This document shows, piece after piece, positions 18,134 to 25,891 of a stretch of DNA of 64,000 bases (positions within the stretch are counted from its first letter, which is position 1; every line of letters begins with the position of its first letter). The DNA comes from DATLLN01 sp963720885 (lineage in GTDB: Bacteria; Actinomycetota; Thermoleophilia; Gaiellales; JAICJC01). The notes beneath the pieces are model-generated. The model was not told the origin of the DNA. It saw only the letters and a program-made list of their open reading frames with translations, and did not search any database. The translations under genes and the position numbers were made by a program. Where the stretch lies: positions 62,001 through 126,000 of the forward strand of contig CAVRGW010000002.1 in assembly GCA_963720885.1 (NCBI GenBank), written 5' to 3'.

Positions 18134-19290
18134 CCGCTCGAGCGCTGGATCAGCGACCCGCCGCCCCCGGAGTACTGGTGAAACGCCCACCCGACATCGG
18201 CCGCTCGCGTGGCCGCCATCATCTTCTGCAGGTCGGCCAGCCAGTCGTTGTTGACCTGGGCGCCGCGGCCCGCCTCGCGGAAGACGCCGAACTCTCCCAG
18301 CCAGACCGGCTGGTTCCAGCTCGCCACGTGGTCGAGATGTGACTGCAGGAGCGGCCGACCCTCGCGCCAGTTGAGTGGATAGAAGTGGAACGAGTACACG
18401 GAGTCGGGAAGGTCGAGCGGAGCCGAGAGCGCATAGTTTCCGCCCCTGGCGGCGTTGTCTTGATAGATCAAGAGGAGCTTGGGATCCGCCTTGCGGATCG
18501 CTTTGCCCATCTGTCCGTAGAACGGCAGCAGGTCGAGCCCCGAGCAGTTCGCGGCGCTCGGCTCGTTGAAGATGTCCGCGGCCACGACCAGCTTGTTGTC
18601 CGCGTAGCGGCCGGCGATCTCCGACCAGGCGTCCGCGTACCCCTGCTGAGCGTCGATCGGCGCGCCGGGCAGCGGCTGGCCGCTCAGGAACTCGCACTCG
18701 GCCTGCTGCGGGTCCTGCGACGCCGCATCGGGAAACAGCCACACCGGCAGGCCGCTGCCCTGGCAGCGGTCGGGCTTGGGGTTCTTGAACGCCGGCGACA
18801 GGTTGTTCGCGTGCATGTCGAGGATCACGGCGATGCCGCGTGAGGTGAATCCCTTGACGGCGTCGTCGACGGCCTTGAGGTAGTCCTCGTTCCACGTGTG
18901 CTCGCCCGACACCGCGGGTGCGTCGGGCTCCATGTTTGCCCACGAGATGCCAAGCCGTACCGAGTTGAAGCCGAAGCGCTGGAAGTCGTCGAACTCCTTG
19001 TCAGTGACCGGCAGGTAGCCGTCGCCGCAGGGGTCGGGGTCGGTCAGCCGGTTGTTGCCCGATCCGCTGACGAGGCCGGGCTCGTCCAGGCCGAGCATGC
19101 GAACCGGGCCGTCCGCCCCCACCACCTGCGTCCCGTCGGTGTGCAGCGGGCCGGTGATCCGCTTGGCCGGCGGCAGTGGCTGCTGCGCCGACGAGCCGCC
19201 GCCTCCGGCGCCGCCTCCCGACTCGAGGATGACGGCGATCACCGCGATCACGGCGACGGCGGCCGAGGCGGCGAGCAGGGCCTTACGCAT
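18088..19290 (-). CDS. Secreted glycoside hydrolase family 5 (cellulase-like)
   Basis: A 400-residue protein with an N-terminal membrane or signal segment (LLAASAAVAVIAVIAVIL) and a Gly/Ser linker, followed by a GH5 barrel. Key segments are FGFNSVRLGISWANMEP, VILDMHANN, the acid/base glutamate in ADIFNEPS near residue 230 and the nucleophile glutamate in VWLGEFG near residue 325. HFYPL holds the usual His-x-Tyr. It may trim or degrade the exopolysaccharide, or act on environmental beta-glucan. The motif GATCCCCCGCCCGGG lies 8 nt upstream of its ATG. Confidence 0.85.
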   Translation of the reverse strand: MRKALLAASAAVAVIAVIAVILESGGGAGGGGSSAQQPLPPAKRITGPLHTDGTQVVGADGPVRMLGLDEPGLVSGSGNNRLTDPDPCGDGYLPVTDKEFDDFQRFGFNSVRLGISWANMEPDAPAVSGEHTWNEDYLKAVDDAVKGFTSRGIAVILDMHANNLSPAFKNPKPDRCQGSGLPVWLFPDAASQDPQQAECEFLSGQPLPGAPIDAQQGYADAWSEIAGRYADNKLVVAADIFNEPSAANCSGLDLLPFYGQMGKAIRKADPKLLLIYQDNAARGGNYALSAPLDLPDSVYSFHFYPLNWREGRPLLQSHLDHVASWNQPVWLGEFGVFREAGRGAQVNNDWLADLQKMMAATRAADVGWAFHQYSGGGGSLIQRSSGQVRTDWLRGLQAGF

Positions 19291-19298
19291 GGCAACCC

Positions 19299-19314
19299 AC
19301 CCGGGCGGGGGATC
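19299..19314 (-). repeat. GATCCCCCGCCCGGG element upstream of the GH5 gene
   Basis: On the minus strand GATCCCCCGCCCGGGT ends 8 nt before the GH5 start codon. A nearly identical 15-mer lies upstream of the genes starting at 5068 and 27400, and a weaker copy upstream of 25419, always in the sense direction of a gene for an exported protein. CGGGCG/CGCCCG arms allow a short hairpin here. Function unknown. Confidence 0.5.
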
Positions 19315-19348
19315 GCCCGTTCACCTGGCGTCGGCTACACCGAGACGT

Positions 19349-19711
19349 ATGAAGGGTCGTCTGTTGCTGCTCGCGATCGCCTGCGGAAGCGTCTGGCTGA
19401 TGAGCGTCCCCGGGAGCTCGGCGCGGGCGCCGATCCCGGTCGGCGTGATCGAGGGCGAGTACTACGTGCATCTCACCGGCAAGATCACCGCCAGGCATGG
19501 CGCGATCAAGTTCAACGTGTGGAATCACGGGGAGGACGACCACCAGCTCTACATCGGGCGCAACAGCAAGCAGTACGGGCTGATCGCGCGCCTGCAGCCC
19601 GACGAGCACCGCTCGATCACGGTGAACCTGCCACCCGGAACCTACAACCTGGCGTGCCGGCTCCCGGGCCACCTGGGCCTGGGCATGGTCACGCACTTCA
19701 AGGTCACGTAG
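19349..19711 (+). CDS. Small secreted cupredoxin-like protein
   Basis: A 120-residue protein with a signal peptide (MKGRLLLLAIACGSVWLMS, cleavage near SSARA). The body is a single cupredoxin beta-sandwich. Candidate type-1 copper ligands are His in GEDDHQLYI and the C-terminal set in NLACRLPGHLGLGM (Cys-x4-His-x4-Met). Such proteins carry electrons outside the membrane or store copper. ATG 19349 begins a clean signal peptide. The gene is divergent from the GH5 gene with 58 nt between starts. Confidence 0.75.
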   Translation: MKGRLLLLAIACGSVWLMSVPGSSARAPIPVGVIEGEYYVHLTGKITARHGAIKFNVWNHGEDDHQLYIGRNSKQYGLIARLQPDEHRSITVNLPPGTYNLACRLPGHLGLGMVTHFKVT

Positions 19712-19725
19712 GCCGCGGGCCAGAT

Positions 19726-20061
19726 CTAGCCCGACAGCACCGACTGGAGCTCCGAGTCGTCCTTGCACTGGTTCGGCTTGAGCGCCCGGATGGTGGTGCT
19801 GCCGTGCCAGTCCACGACGACGTTGAAGCACGTCGGGGTGCTCGTCCCGGAGGTGTTGACGGTGCCTGCGCAGTGCCACCGGCGGCCGTGTGCCGCCCTC
19901 TGCACGCAGATGACGCCTTCGGCGTGCTCGCTCGATTCAACCTTGCTCTTGACCGCCGCCAGCGAGATCCGCTGGTGCTCCTTGACGTACCAGTATCCGA
20001 CTCCGCCGATCACGGCAACGAATGCAACAACGACAACGATGACTGCGATGAGACGTCCCAT
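19726..20061 (-). CDS. Single-pass membrane-anchored hypothetical protein
   Basis: A 111-residue protein with one N-terminal hydrophobic helix (residues 4-24, IAVIVVVVAFVAVIGGV) and an extracytoplasmic domain with four cysteines (ICVQ, HCAG, TCFN, QCKD), probably two disulfides. It is reminiscent of DUF4333-type small anchored proteins, but I do not assign a family. Its start codon lies in CCATGG, overlapping the ATG of the divergent pdxH gene. Confidence 0.6.
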   Translation of the reverse strand: MGRLIAVIVVVVAFVAVIGGVGYWYVKEHQRISLAAVKSKVESSEHAEGVICVQRAAHGRRWHCAGTVNTSGTSTPTCFNVVVDWHGSTTIRALKPNQCKDDSELQSVLSG

Positions 20062-20665
20062 GGCTGTAGCGTACGATCTTTCGACTGTGAGTCAACTTCC
20101 CCTGCAGCAGCTGGCGGCGTGGGTCGACGAAGCCCGCGCGGCGGGAGTCGCCCAGCCCGATGCGATGACCCTGGCGACGGCTTCCGCGGACGGCGCGCCG
20201 TCCGCCCGGATGGTGCTTCTGCGCGGCCTGGACGACCGCGGCGCGGTGTTCTACACGAACGCCGAGAGCCGCAAGGGCCGGGAGCTGCTGGCGAACCCGC
20301 GGGCCGCCCTGGTGTTCCACTGGGAGCCGCTGGGCAGGCAGGTTCGCCTCGAGGGGCCCGTTGAGCGGGTGGATGACGAGGAGTCCGACGCCTACTTCGC
20401 GAGCCGGCCGCTGCCCAGCCGCCTGGGTGCGTGGGCGTCCGACCAGAGCCGGCCGATCGAGTCGCGCGAGGCGCTGATGGCGCGGTACGCCGAGACTGCC
20501 GCCCGGTTCGGGGACGGGCCGGTGCCGCGGCCTCCGTACTGGTACGGGTTCCGCGTGGTGCCCGATGCGGTGGAGTTCTGGGAGCACGGCGCCCACCGGC
20601 TGCACGACCGCATCCGCTACACCCGCACCGGTGCCAGCTGGATCGCGGAGCGGCTCGCGCCGTAG
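20060..20665 (+). CDS. pdxH: Pyridoxamine 5'-phosphate oxidase
   Basis: A 201-residue FMN enzyme that oxidises pyridoxamine or pyridoxine 5'-phosphate to pyridoxal 5'-phosphate. Visible family segments are DAMTLATASADG, ARMVLLRGLDDRG (FMN phosphate site), FYTNAESRKG, ASDQSRPI and the C-terminal PLP site in RLHDRIRYTR. Length is normal. ATG 20060 sits in CCATGG and overlaps the start of the divergent gene. GTG 20087, with TACGAT about 10 nt ahead, is a plausible leaderless start and would give 192 residues. It is followed at once by a hairpin repeat. Confidence 0.92.
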   Translation: MAVAYDLSTVSQLPLQQLAAWVDEARAAGVAQPDAMTLATASADGAPSARMVLLRGLDDRGAVFYTNAESRKGRELLANPRAALVFHWEPLGRQVRLEGPVERVDDEESDAYFASRPLPSRLGAWASDQSRPIESREALMARYAETAARFGDGPVPRPPYWYGFRVVPDAVEFWEHGAHRLHDRIRYTRTGASWIAERLAP

Positions 20666-20667
20666 CG

Positions 20668-20694
20668 CAACAACGGGGTCAGACCCGTTTGTTG
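20668..20694. repeat. REP-like hairpin, copy 1
   Basis: CAACAACGGGGTC followed by AGACCCGTTTGTTG forms an imperfect stem directly after the pdxH stop. A near copy lies directly after the stop of the GGDEF/HD-GYP gene at 29303. Position suggests a terminator or mRNA-end element; the duplicated sequence suggests a dispersed repeat of REP type. Confidence 0.6.
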
Positions 20695-20711
20695 CACGTA
20701 TCGTTCGTCCC

Positions 20712-21860
20712 ATGCCGCGCTCCCGCGAAGCGCTCTTCCGGGCCGTCTCCGACGCCGTGCTGGGCATGGCGTCCGAGCGCACCGTCGAGGGCAGCCTGCG
20801 CGCCCTGGCCGCCGCCGCGCGCGATCTGGCCGGCGCCCGGTACGCCGCGCTGGGCGTCCCCGACGGCGAGGGCGGGTTTCGCCGTTTCATCACCGCCGGC
20901 ATGTCGGCCAGCAGGATGGCCGCGATCGGGCCTCTCCCCCGCACCCACGGGATGCTTGGCGCGATGCTCGAGTCGGCCGCGCCCTACCGGTCGCACGACC
21001 TGACGTTGGAGTCCCGGTTCGAGGGCTACCCGGACAAGCATCCGGTGATGCACTCGTTCCTGGGCGTCCCGATCGTCCGCGGCGGTACCGTGCTGGGCGC
21101 CTTCTATCTGACCAGCAAACGTGGGCGCCGCGACTTCAGCGAGCGCGACCAGGAGGCGATCGAGCTGCTGGCGGCGCACGCCGCCGTCGCCCTGGAGAAC
21201 GCCGAGCTGCTCGAGCGCAGCCGCGAGCTGTCCGTCGTCGAGGAGCGAAACCGGCTCGCTCGCGAGCTTCACGATGCCGTGTCGCAGACGCTGTTCTCCG
21301 CGACGCTGACCGCCGAGGCCGCGGCCGCGCTGGTGCCGGCCGACCCGGACGCAGCCCAGCGCGAGATGGCGCGGGCGGGCGAGCTGCTGCAGGAGGCGTC
21401 GACGGAGCTGCGTGCCCTGATCTTCCAGCTGCGACCCGCCGACCTCGAGCGATCGGGGCTGACCGAGACGCTCCGCAAGCACGTCGAGGTCGTCCGCCGC
21501 GTGCACCGGGCGCCGGTCGAGTTCCAGGCGGGCCGGGAGGGTCAGCACAGTCCGGCGGTCGAGGAGACCGCCTACCGGATCGCTCAGGAGGCGCTCGCCA
21601 ACGCCGTCCGCCACTCGAGAGCCGAGCACATTCGCGTCGATATCGCCTGTGACGGCAGCGGCGGCCTACGGCTCGCCGTCACAGACGACGGCGCCGGCTT
21701 CGATCCCGAGGATCCGGCGTTGCTCTCCCGCCACCTGGGACTGACCAGCATGCGCGAGCGGGCGGAGCAGCTGGGCTGCGACCTGCGGATCAGCTCCCGC
21801 CCCGGCTCGGGCACGACGGTCATCCTGGAGGTGCGCGATGGTGCGCGTGCTGGTGGCTGA
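20712..21860 (+). CDS. GAF-domain sensor histidine kinase (NarL-partner type)
   Basis: A 382-residue cytoplasmic kinase. Residues 20-170 form a GAF domain (RYAALGVPDG to AHAAVALENAELL). A coiled segment leads to the HisKA_3 helix with the phospho-acceptor His in RNRLARELHDAVSQTLF. The HATPase domain shows AQEALANAVRHS (N box), VTDDGAGFDPE (G1) and HLGLTSMRERAE (G2). No membrane segment is seen, so it senses a cytoplasmic ligand or redox state. It overlaps the response regulator gene by 23 nt, so the pair is co-expressed. Confidence 0.9.
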   Translation: MPRSREALFRAVSDAVLGMASERTVEGSLRALAAAARDLAGARYAALGVPDGEGGFRRFITAGMSASRMAAIGPLPRTHGMLGAMLESAAPYRSHDLTLESRFEGYPDKHPVMHSFLGVPIVRGGTVLGAFYLTSKRGRRDFSERDQEAIELLAAHAAVALENAELLERSRELSVVEERNRLARELHDAVSQTLFSATLTAEAAAALVPADPDAAQREMARAGELLQEASTELRALIFQLRPADLERSGLTETLRKHVEVVRRVHRAPVEFQAGREGQHSPAVEETAYRIAQEALANAVRHSRAEHIRVDIACDGSGGLRLAVTDDGAGFDPEDPALLSRHLGLTSMRERAEQLGCDLRISSRPGSGTTVILEVRDGARAGG

Positions 21861-22957
21861 CGATCACGCCGTGGTGCGCGAGGGCCTGCGGCTGTTCCTC
21901 GACCTCCAGGAGGGCATCGAGGTGATCGGCGAGGCGGAGGACGGCGCGGCTGCCATCGACCTGGCCGCCCGGCTCGAACCGGACGTCGTACTGATGGACC
22001 TGGCGATGCCCGGCATGGACGGGGTCGCGGCGACCCGCGAGATCCGCCGCGCCGGCGCCTCGCGCGTCCTGGTGCTGACCAGCTCGGCCGCCGACGAGTC
22101 GGTGGTCGCCGCGCTCCGGGCCGGCGCCGACGGCTACCTGTCCAAGGACAGCCCGCCCGCCGCCGTGGCCGAGGCCATCCGGGCGGTCGCAGCCGGCGAG
22201 CCGCTGCTCGAGCCCGACGCCCTGCGCCGCCTGATCCGGGGACTGTCCGCCGACCGGCCGCGGCCGGAGGGGACGGTGACAATCCTGTTCACCGACATCG
22301 TCGGGTCGACGCGGATGGTCGAGGAGCTCGGCGACGTGCGCAGCGCTCGAGCTGTTCGAACGGCACCGCTCGCGGGTGCGCGCCGTGGCCGCCGACCACG
22401 GCGGTCACGAGGTCAGCCTGCAGGGCGACGGCTTCATGTTCGCGTTCCCGGGCGCACGAAGGGCGATCGACTGCGCGATCGCCGTCCAGGCCGACGCCGC
22501 GCCGCTGCGGCTCCGCGTCGGCGTCAACACCGGCGAGGTGATCGCCGAGGAGCAGGGCTACTTCGGCCGCACCGTGTTCCTCGCCGCGAGAATCGCCGAC
22601 CGCGCCGAACCCGGCCAGATCCTGATCTCCTCGACCACCCGTAGCCTGGTTCCCGAGCGCGCAGGCCGCGAGGTGTGCCGCTGCCAGCTCAAGGGGCTGG
22701 CCGGCGAGCAGCCGCTCTACGAGGTTCCACACGAGGGGACGTCTCCGCCGCCGCTCGCCGAGGAGCTGACACCGCGCGAGCTTGAGGTGCTCCGCCTGAT
22801 CGCCGAGGGGCTTCCCAACAAGGCGATCGCCGCGCGCCTGCACCTCTCCGAGAAGACCGTCAAGTCGCACGTCTCCAGCGTGCTCGCCAAGCTCGGCGTC
22901 GCCGACCGCACGCAAGCGGCCCTGCGCGCCGTGCGCGACGGCTACACCACCGGGTAG
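21838..22957 (+). pseudogene. Response regulator: receiver + nucleotide cyclase + LuxR HTH, frameshifted
   Basis: The first frame gives a receiver domain (VADDHAVVREGL, acceptor Asp in VVLMDLAMPGMDG, Lys in YLSKDSPP) and then the start of a class III cyclase (ILFTDIVGST). After 22340 the reading shifts by one base. The second frame continues LFERHRSRVRAV, QGDGFMFAF, the rest of the cyclase domain, and a LuxR HTH (LTPRELEVLRLIAEG to KTVKSHVSSVLAKLGV). Dropping A 22342 yields one 372-residue protein. The usual substrate-selecting Lys before GDG is Ser. As partner of the GAF kinase it would join phosphotransfer, nucleotide signalling and DNA binding. Error or true mutation is unresolved. Confidence 0.8.
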
Positions 22958-23472
22958 AGCTCGGCCAGCCGCTCGCCCCGGTAGCCGAAGATCCGCTCGA
23001 GGTCGCGGCGCACCAGGAGCGCCTGTGCCGCGTCCTGCATCGTGTCGCTGCCGCGCAGCTCGTAGTCCACCCGGTCGCGGGCGAGCGTGCCCGCGCCGTC
23101 CGGCTCGAACGTATGGCGGTGCCGCCACAGCCGGTAGGGGCCGCGCAACTGCTCGTCGACGAACCCGTGCGGCGGATCCCAGGCCGCGATCCTGGTCAGC
23201 CAGCCGACCGGGACCCCGTGCAGCCGCAGCCGGTAGCGGATCAGCGTGCCCTCCCCCATCGCGATCGGCGCAGGAGTCAGCACCCGGAAGTGCAGCCACG
23301 GCGGCGTGATCCGCTCGAGGTTGTGCGCGTCGGCGAAGAACGGAAACAGTTCCGCCGGCCCCAGCGGCAGCCGCTGCTCGGCGACCAGCGTGAACCGGCG
23401 ACGCCCTGCCGCGGTGCGAAGTGATTCAACTCTGACCGTCGAGCCCACCCGGGCCGGTACATTAACCGGCAC
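22942..23472 (-). CDS. SRPBCC-family (polyketide cyclase/dehydrase-like) protein
   Basis: A 176-residue protein with the START-like helix-grip fold. Signature segments are LVAEQRLPLGPAELFPFFAD, NLERITPPWLHFRVL, the strand with GTLIRYRLRLHGVPVGW, and FVDEQLRGPYRLWRHRHTFE. This subgroup is found across actinobacteria and cyanobacteria next to varied genes and binds a hydrophobic ligand that is usually unknown. It is convergent with the response regulator gene, overlapping its end by 16 nt. The start is the ATG at 23472. Confidence 0.8.
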   Translation of the reverse strand: MPVNVPARVGSTVRVESLRTAAGRRRFTLVAEQRLPLGPAELFPFFADAHNLERITPPWLHFRVLTPAPIAMGEGTLIRYRLRLHGVPVGWLTRIAAWDPPHGFVDEQLRGPYRLWRHRHTFEPDGAGTLARDRVDYELRGSDTMQDAAQALLVRRDLERIFGYRGERLAELYPVV

Positions 23473-23484
23473 GGTGAGCGCCCC

Positions 23485-23557
23485 GGGGGCGTAGCTCAGA
23501 GGACAGAGCAGGAGCCTTCTAAGCTCTTGGTCGCAGGTTCGATTCCTGCCGCCCCCA
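23485..23557 (+). tRNA. tRNA-Arg (anticodon TCT)
   Basis: The acceptor stem GGGGGCG pairs with CGCCCCC, with discriminator A. The D arm is GCTC...GAGC, the anticodon stem GGAGC/GCTCT encloses CTTCTAA (anticodon TCT), and the T arm GCAGG/CCTGC encloses TTCGATT. All stems are complete. CCA is not encoded. Confidence 0.95.
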
Positions 23558-23586
23558 CTCGGCTCCTCCGTCAGCCGCCCAACGGG

Positions 23587-24858
23587 CTAGCGGAACTCGT
23601 ATGCGCCGATGTCCGGATGGGCACCGCGCGCGTAGTACGTGTAGTCGCGCGGCGGTGCCAGTCCGGGGTCGGCCTGGTTGATGACGAGCGAGGACTCGGC
23701 CGTCGGCCGTCCGTACTTGTCGAGCAGGGGGGGTCCGACCTGGTCGGTGGGCGAGCAGGCAACACCGACGACGATCAGGTTGTGCACCGCCTTGCGCGCC
23801 TGGTCGCACGTCACCGACGGCGCCTCCTGATGGGCCAGGATGTTGTTGGCGATCAGCGGCCGGTTGACCCACAGCACATTCGCGTAGCGCGGGCTCAGCA
23901 CGATGGACGACGGTGCGTGGATGCCGAACTTGAGCTTGCCTGACAGGATCGTATTGTTGATGATCTGCACGTCGCGCGGCAGCCGGGTGCCGATCCGGGT
24001 GCCGACCAGGATGCCGACGCGCGGGCTGATGCCCGGGGCGAGCGGATCGGCGCCGCGGAACACGTTGTTCGTGACGGTGACGTTGTCGCTGGCCGACGCC
24101 AGGTACAGCTGCGCGCCGCCCCGCTGGGTGACGCCGAAGAAGTTACGTGTCACCTGCAGCCCGTTCGCGGTGAACAGCTCGATCAGATCCTGGTGTGCGC
24201 ACTTCACCCAGCTGTAGGGGCATGCCAGCGCACGCTCGAAGCGGTTGTCGCGGATCGTCGCCCCGGGGCCGAACCGGCCGTGGATGAAGTCACACCCGCG
24301 GCAGTCGTGGAAGTGGTTGTCGTAGATGACGACATGGCTCGCGAAGTACGGCAGAAGGCAGAACGACCAGTCGGGATTCCGGTCGCCGCAGTGCGCGAAC
24401 GACGTGTTGCGGACGGTGACGTACTGCGAATGGTCAAGGTTGACCGACACCCGGCGCACCGTCCTGTATGCCGTCACCGTCAGGTGGTCGAGCACGATGT
24501 GCTGCGAGTACTCGGCGTGCAGCCCAGCGTTGGCGTTGATCGGGGCGATGGTGATATCGGTGACGCTGACGTTGCTCGTGTGGTCGAGGTGCAGCGAGCG
24601 CACGCGCGCGTACCGCGAGCCGGTGATCGTCAGGTATCCCGTGCGGCCGGGCCCGACGGTCATGGGGCGCTCGTACAGGTGCGCCGCGAGCACGATCCGG
24701 CCGCCGCTCGAGCGCAGTGCCCGCACTGCGGCCTGGAACCCTGCGACGTCGCGCACGTAGCGCGTCGGCCCGAGCGCGACCGGCGCGGCCTGCACCGGGA
24801 CCGCCTGTGTGCCGGCGGCCACGAGCAGCGCGAGCATCACCGCCAGCCGTCGGGGCAT
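23587..24858 (-). CDS. Secreted right-handed beta-helix protein
   Basis: A 423-residue protein with a signal peptide (RRLAVMLALLVAAGTQAVPVQA). The first strand, residues 33-60, resembles the cap of pectate-lyase-like proteins (FQAAVRALRSSGGRIVLA). Repeated strands follow (NVSVTDITIAP, QYVTVRNTSFAHC, ATIRDNRFERA, NVTVTNNVFRG, DVQIINNTILSG). It ends in HPDIGAYEFR, the closing strand of choice-of-anchor-Q-type beta-helix proteins. Four or more cysteines may form disulfides. It is unrelated in detail to the 3445/5068 pair. Likely a polysaccharide-binding or polysaccharide-cleaving surface protein. Confidence 0.75.
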   Translation of the reverse strand: MPRRLAVMLALLVAAGTQAVPVQAAPVALGPTRYVRDVAGFQAAVRALRSSGGRIVLAAHLYERPMTVGPGRTGYLTITGSRYARVRSLHLDHTSNVSVTDITIAPINANAGLHAEYSQHIVLDHLTVTAYRTVRRVSVNLDHSQYVTVRNTSFAHCGDRNPDWSFCLLPYFASHVVIYDNHFHDCRGCDFIHGRFGPGATIRDNRFERALACPYSWVKCAHQDLIELFTANGLQVTRNFFGVTQRGGAQLYLASASDNVTVTNNVFRGADPLAPGISPRVGILVGTRIGTRLPRDVQIINNTILSGKLKFGIHAPSSIVLSPRYANVLWVNRPLIANNILAHQEAPSVTCDQARKAVHNLIVVGVACSPTDQVGPPLLDKYGRPTAESSLVINQADPGLAPPRDYTYYARGAHPDIGAYEFR

Positions 24859-24918
24859 GCCGTATCAGTTCGCCCCGGCGAGGGTGGCTTCCTGCCACGG
24901 CGGCGCGAGTACGGTCGC

Positions 24919-25419
24919 CTATGCCAGACCGCACATCCGCGACGTGTTCGGCCAGGGCTCCCACCCGTAGCGCAGGTAGAGCCGGTAGGCGGCCAGCAGC
25001 TGGTCATGGGGCGACCAGGCCTGGGCGGTCGTCCCGTACTTGCGCAGCATGTCGGGGGCGATCAGCTGCTGGGTGGCGGTCATCAGCCCCATGCCGCCGT
25101 AGTTGGGGTTCGTCCAGCTCCCCTCGCGGGTGTGGATGCAGAGCAGCGCCGCCATGATCGAGGCCGGGATGTCCGGCCGCTGGTGCTGCTCCCGATGCCT
25201 GTGATGATGAGCCGGCTTCGGCGGGATCGGATGCCGCATCGTGTGAACGTCGAGCGGCGGCGGGGCGGGCCGGGTCTGGGCCGTGCGTGTCGTATCGGTG
25301 CCGAACGACGTGGTGATCGCATCGGCTGCCGCCTGCGGCACGCCCGCCGTCAGGGCGAGCAGCGCGCCGGCGACCGTGATGGTCGGGATGAGCGTGCGGA
25401 TGTGGCGTTCCACCTCCAC
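24919..25419 (-). CDS. Secreted transglycosylase-like (lysozyme-fold) protein
   Basis: A protein of about 166 residues with a signal peptide (RTLIPTITVAGALLALTAG, cleavage near AAADA) and a His-rich linker. The C-terminal domain reads LLCIHTREGSWTNPN, YGGMGLMTATQQL and PWPNTSRMCGLA, a pattern known from actinobacterial Rpf/transglycosylase-like proteins, in which the Glu after CIHTR is the catalytic acid. It would cleave peptidoglycan during growth or resuscitation. The start is uncertain (GTG 25419, 25413 or 25476); 25419 gives the most regular signal peptide. A strongly structured GC-rich region lies directly upstream. Confidence 0.7.
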   Translation of the reverse strand: MEVERHIRTLIPTITVAGALLALTAGVPQAAADAITTSFGTDTTRTAQTRPAPPPLDVHTMRHPIPPKPAHHHRHREQHQRPDIPASIMAALLCIHTREGSWTNPNYGGMGLMTATQQLIAPDMLRKYGTTAQAWSPHDQLLAAYRLYLRYGWEPWPNTSRMCGLA

Positions 25420-25428
25420 GAGTCGACG

Positions 25429-25502
25429 CCCCCGCCGGTCGGCGGGGCTTGACCGGCCCGGGCGGGGGGAGCGCACGCGCGTCGCGCGTGCCCCATCCCG
25501 GG
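25429..25502 (-). promoter_or_regulatory. Structured GC-rich leader of the transglycosylase-like gene
   Basis: Two stems occupy the 5' region: CCCCGCC/GGCGGGG with a 4-base loop (25430-25447), and a compound stem from 25457 to 25502 whose inner part GCACGCGC/GCGCGTGC (25473-25491) is perfect and whose outer part pairs CCCGGG blocks. A degenerate copy of the CCCCCGCCCGGG element is included (25456-25471). Actinobacterial genes of this kind are often under c-di-AMP riboswitches, but I do not recognise that core here. Confidence 0.4.
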
Positions 25503-25557
25503 ACGTCGGCGATCACAAGCCGGAGCGGTGATCAGCCTGCGCGACTGTGGTACCCGG

Positions 25558-25581
25558 CCACCGGTCTCAGGAAACCGGTGG
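25558..25581. promoter_or_regulatory. Inverted repeat CCACCGGT-N8-ACCGGTGG
   Basis: Two perfect 8-base arms are separated by 8 bases, centred 37 nt ahead of the small membrane protein start at 25607. It could be a dimeric operator or a terminator for transcription coming from the left. No U-run is present. Confidence 0.45.
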
Positions 25582-25606
25582 CGCCGATCTGCTGTAGGGT
25601 GGTGGC

Positions 25607-25789
25607 ATGATCGTTGTCTGGGCGATCGTCATCATCCTCGTCCTCGGCGCTGTGGTCTGGTATGGGGCCTATCGCCGGGAGCGGCAGCGCTCTGCCGAGG
25701 AGCGGGACGACGAGCTGATGCGCTCCGCGGAGCACGGCCTGCACGGCTCCGATCAGGAGCTGCCCGGCCGCACTCCGCCACACGAGTGA
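25607..25789 (+). CDS. Small single-pass membrane protein
   Basis: A 60-residue protein: hydrophobic helix at residues 2-20 (IVVWAIVIILVLGAVVWYG), then an acidic and basic cytoplasmic tail rich in Glu/Arg and ending in PPHE. A GGTGG ribosome-like site lies upstream of ATG 25607. No family is recognised. It stands alone between the inverted repeat and the ScyD-like gene. Confidence 0.55.
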   Translation: MIVVWAIVIILVLGAVVWYGAYRRERQRSAEERDDELMRSAEHGLHGSDQELPGRTPPHE

Positions 25790-25891
25790 GCCCCAGGGAT
25801 CGTTGACAGCCGCCCGGGTCTCAAGCACACTGCACCGGTCTCGACGCGCTCCAACCTGACGTCGGGAGTCCGAAAGTAGGGGGTTCACAAA

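Noticed and set aside
25400..25610. c-di-AMP (ydaO-type) riboswitch ahead of the transglycosylase-like gene
   Set aside because: Gene context fits, but the conserved core sequences of the class could not be found; reported only as a structured leader.
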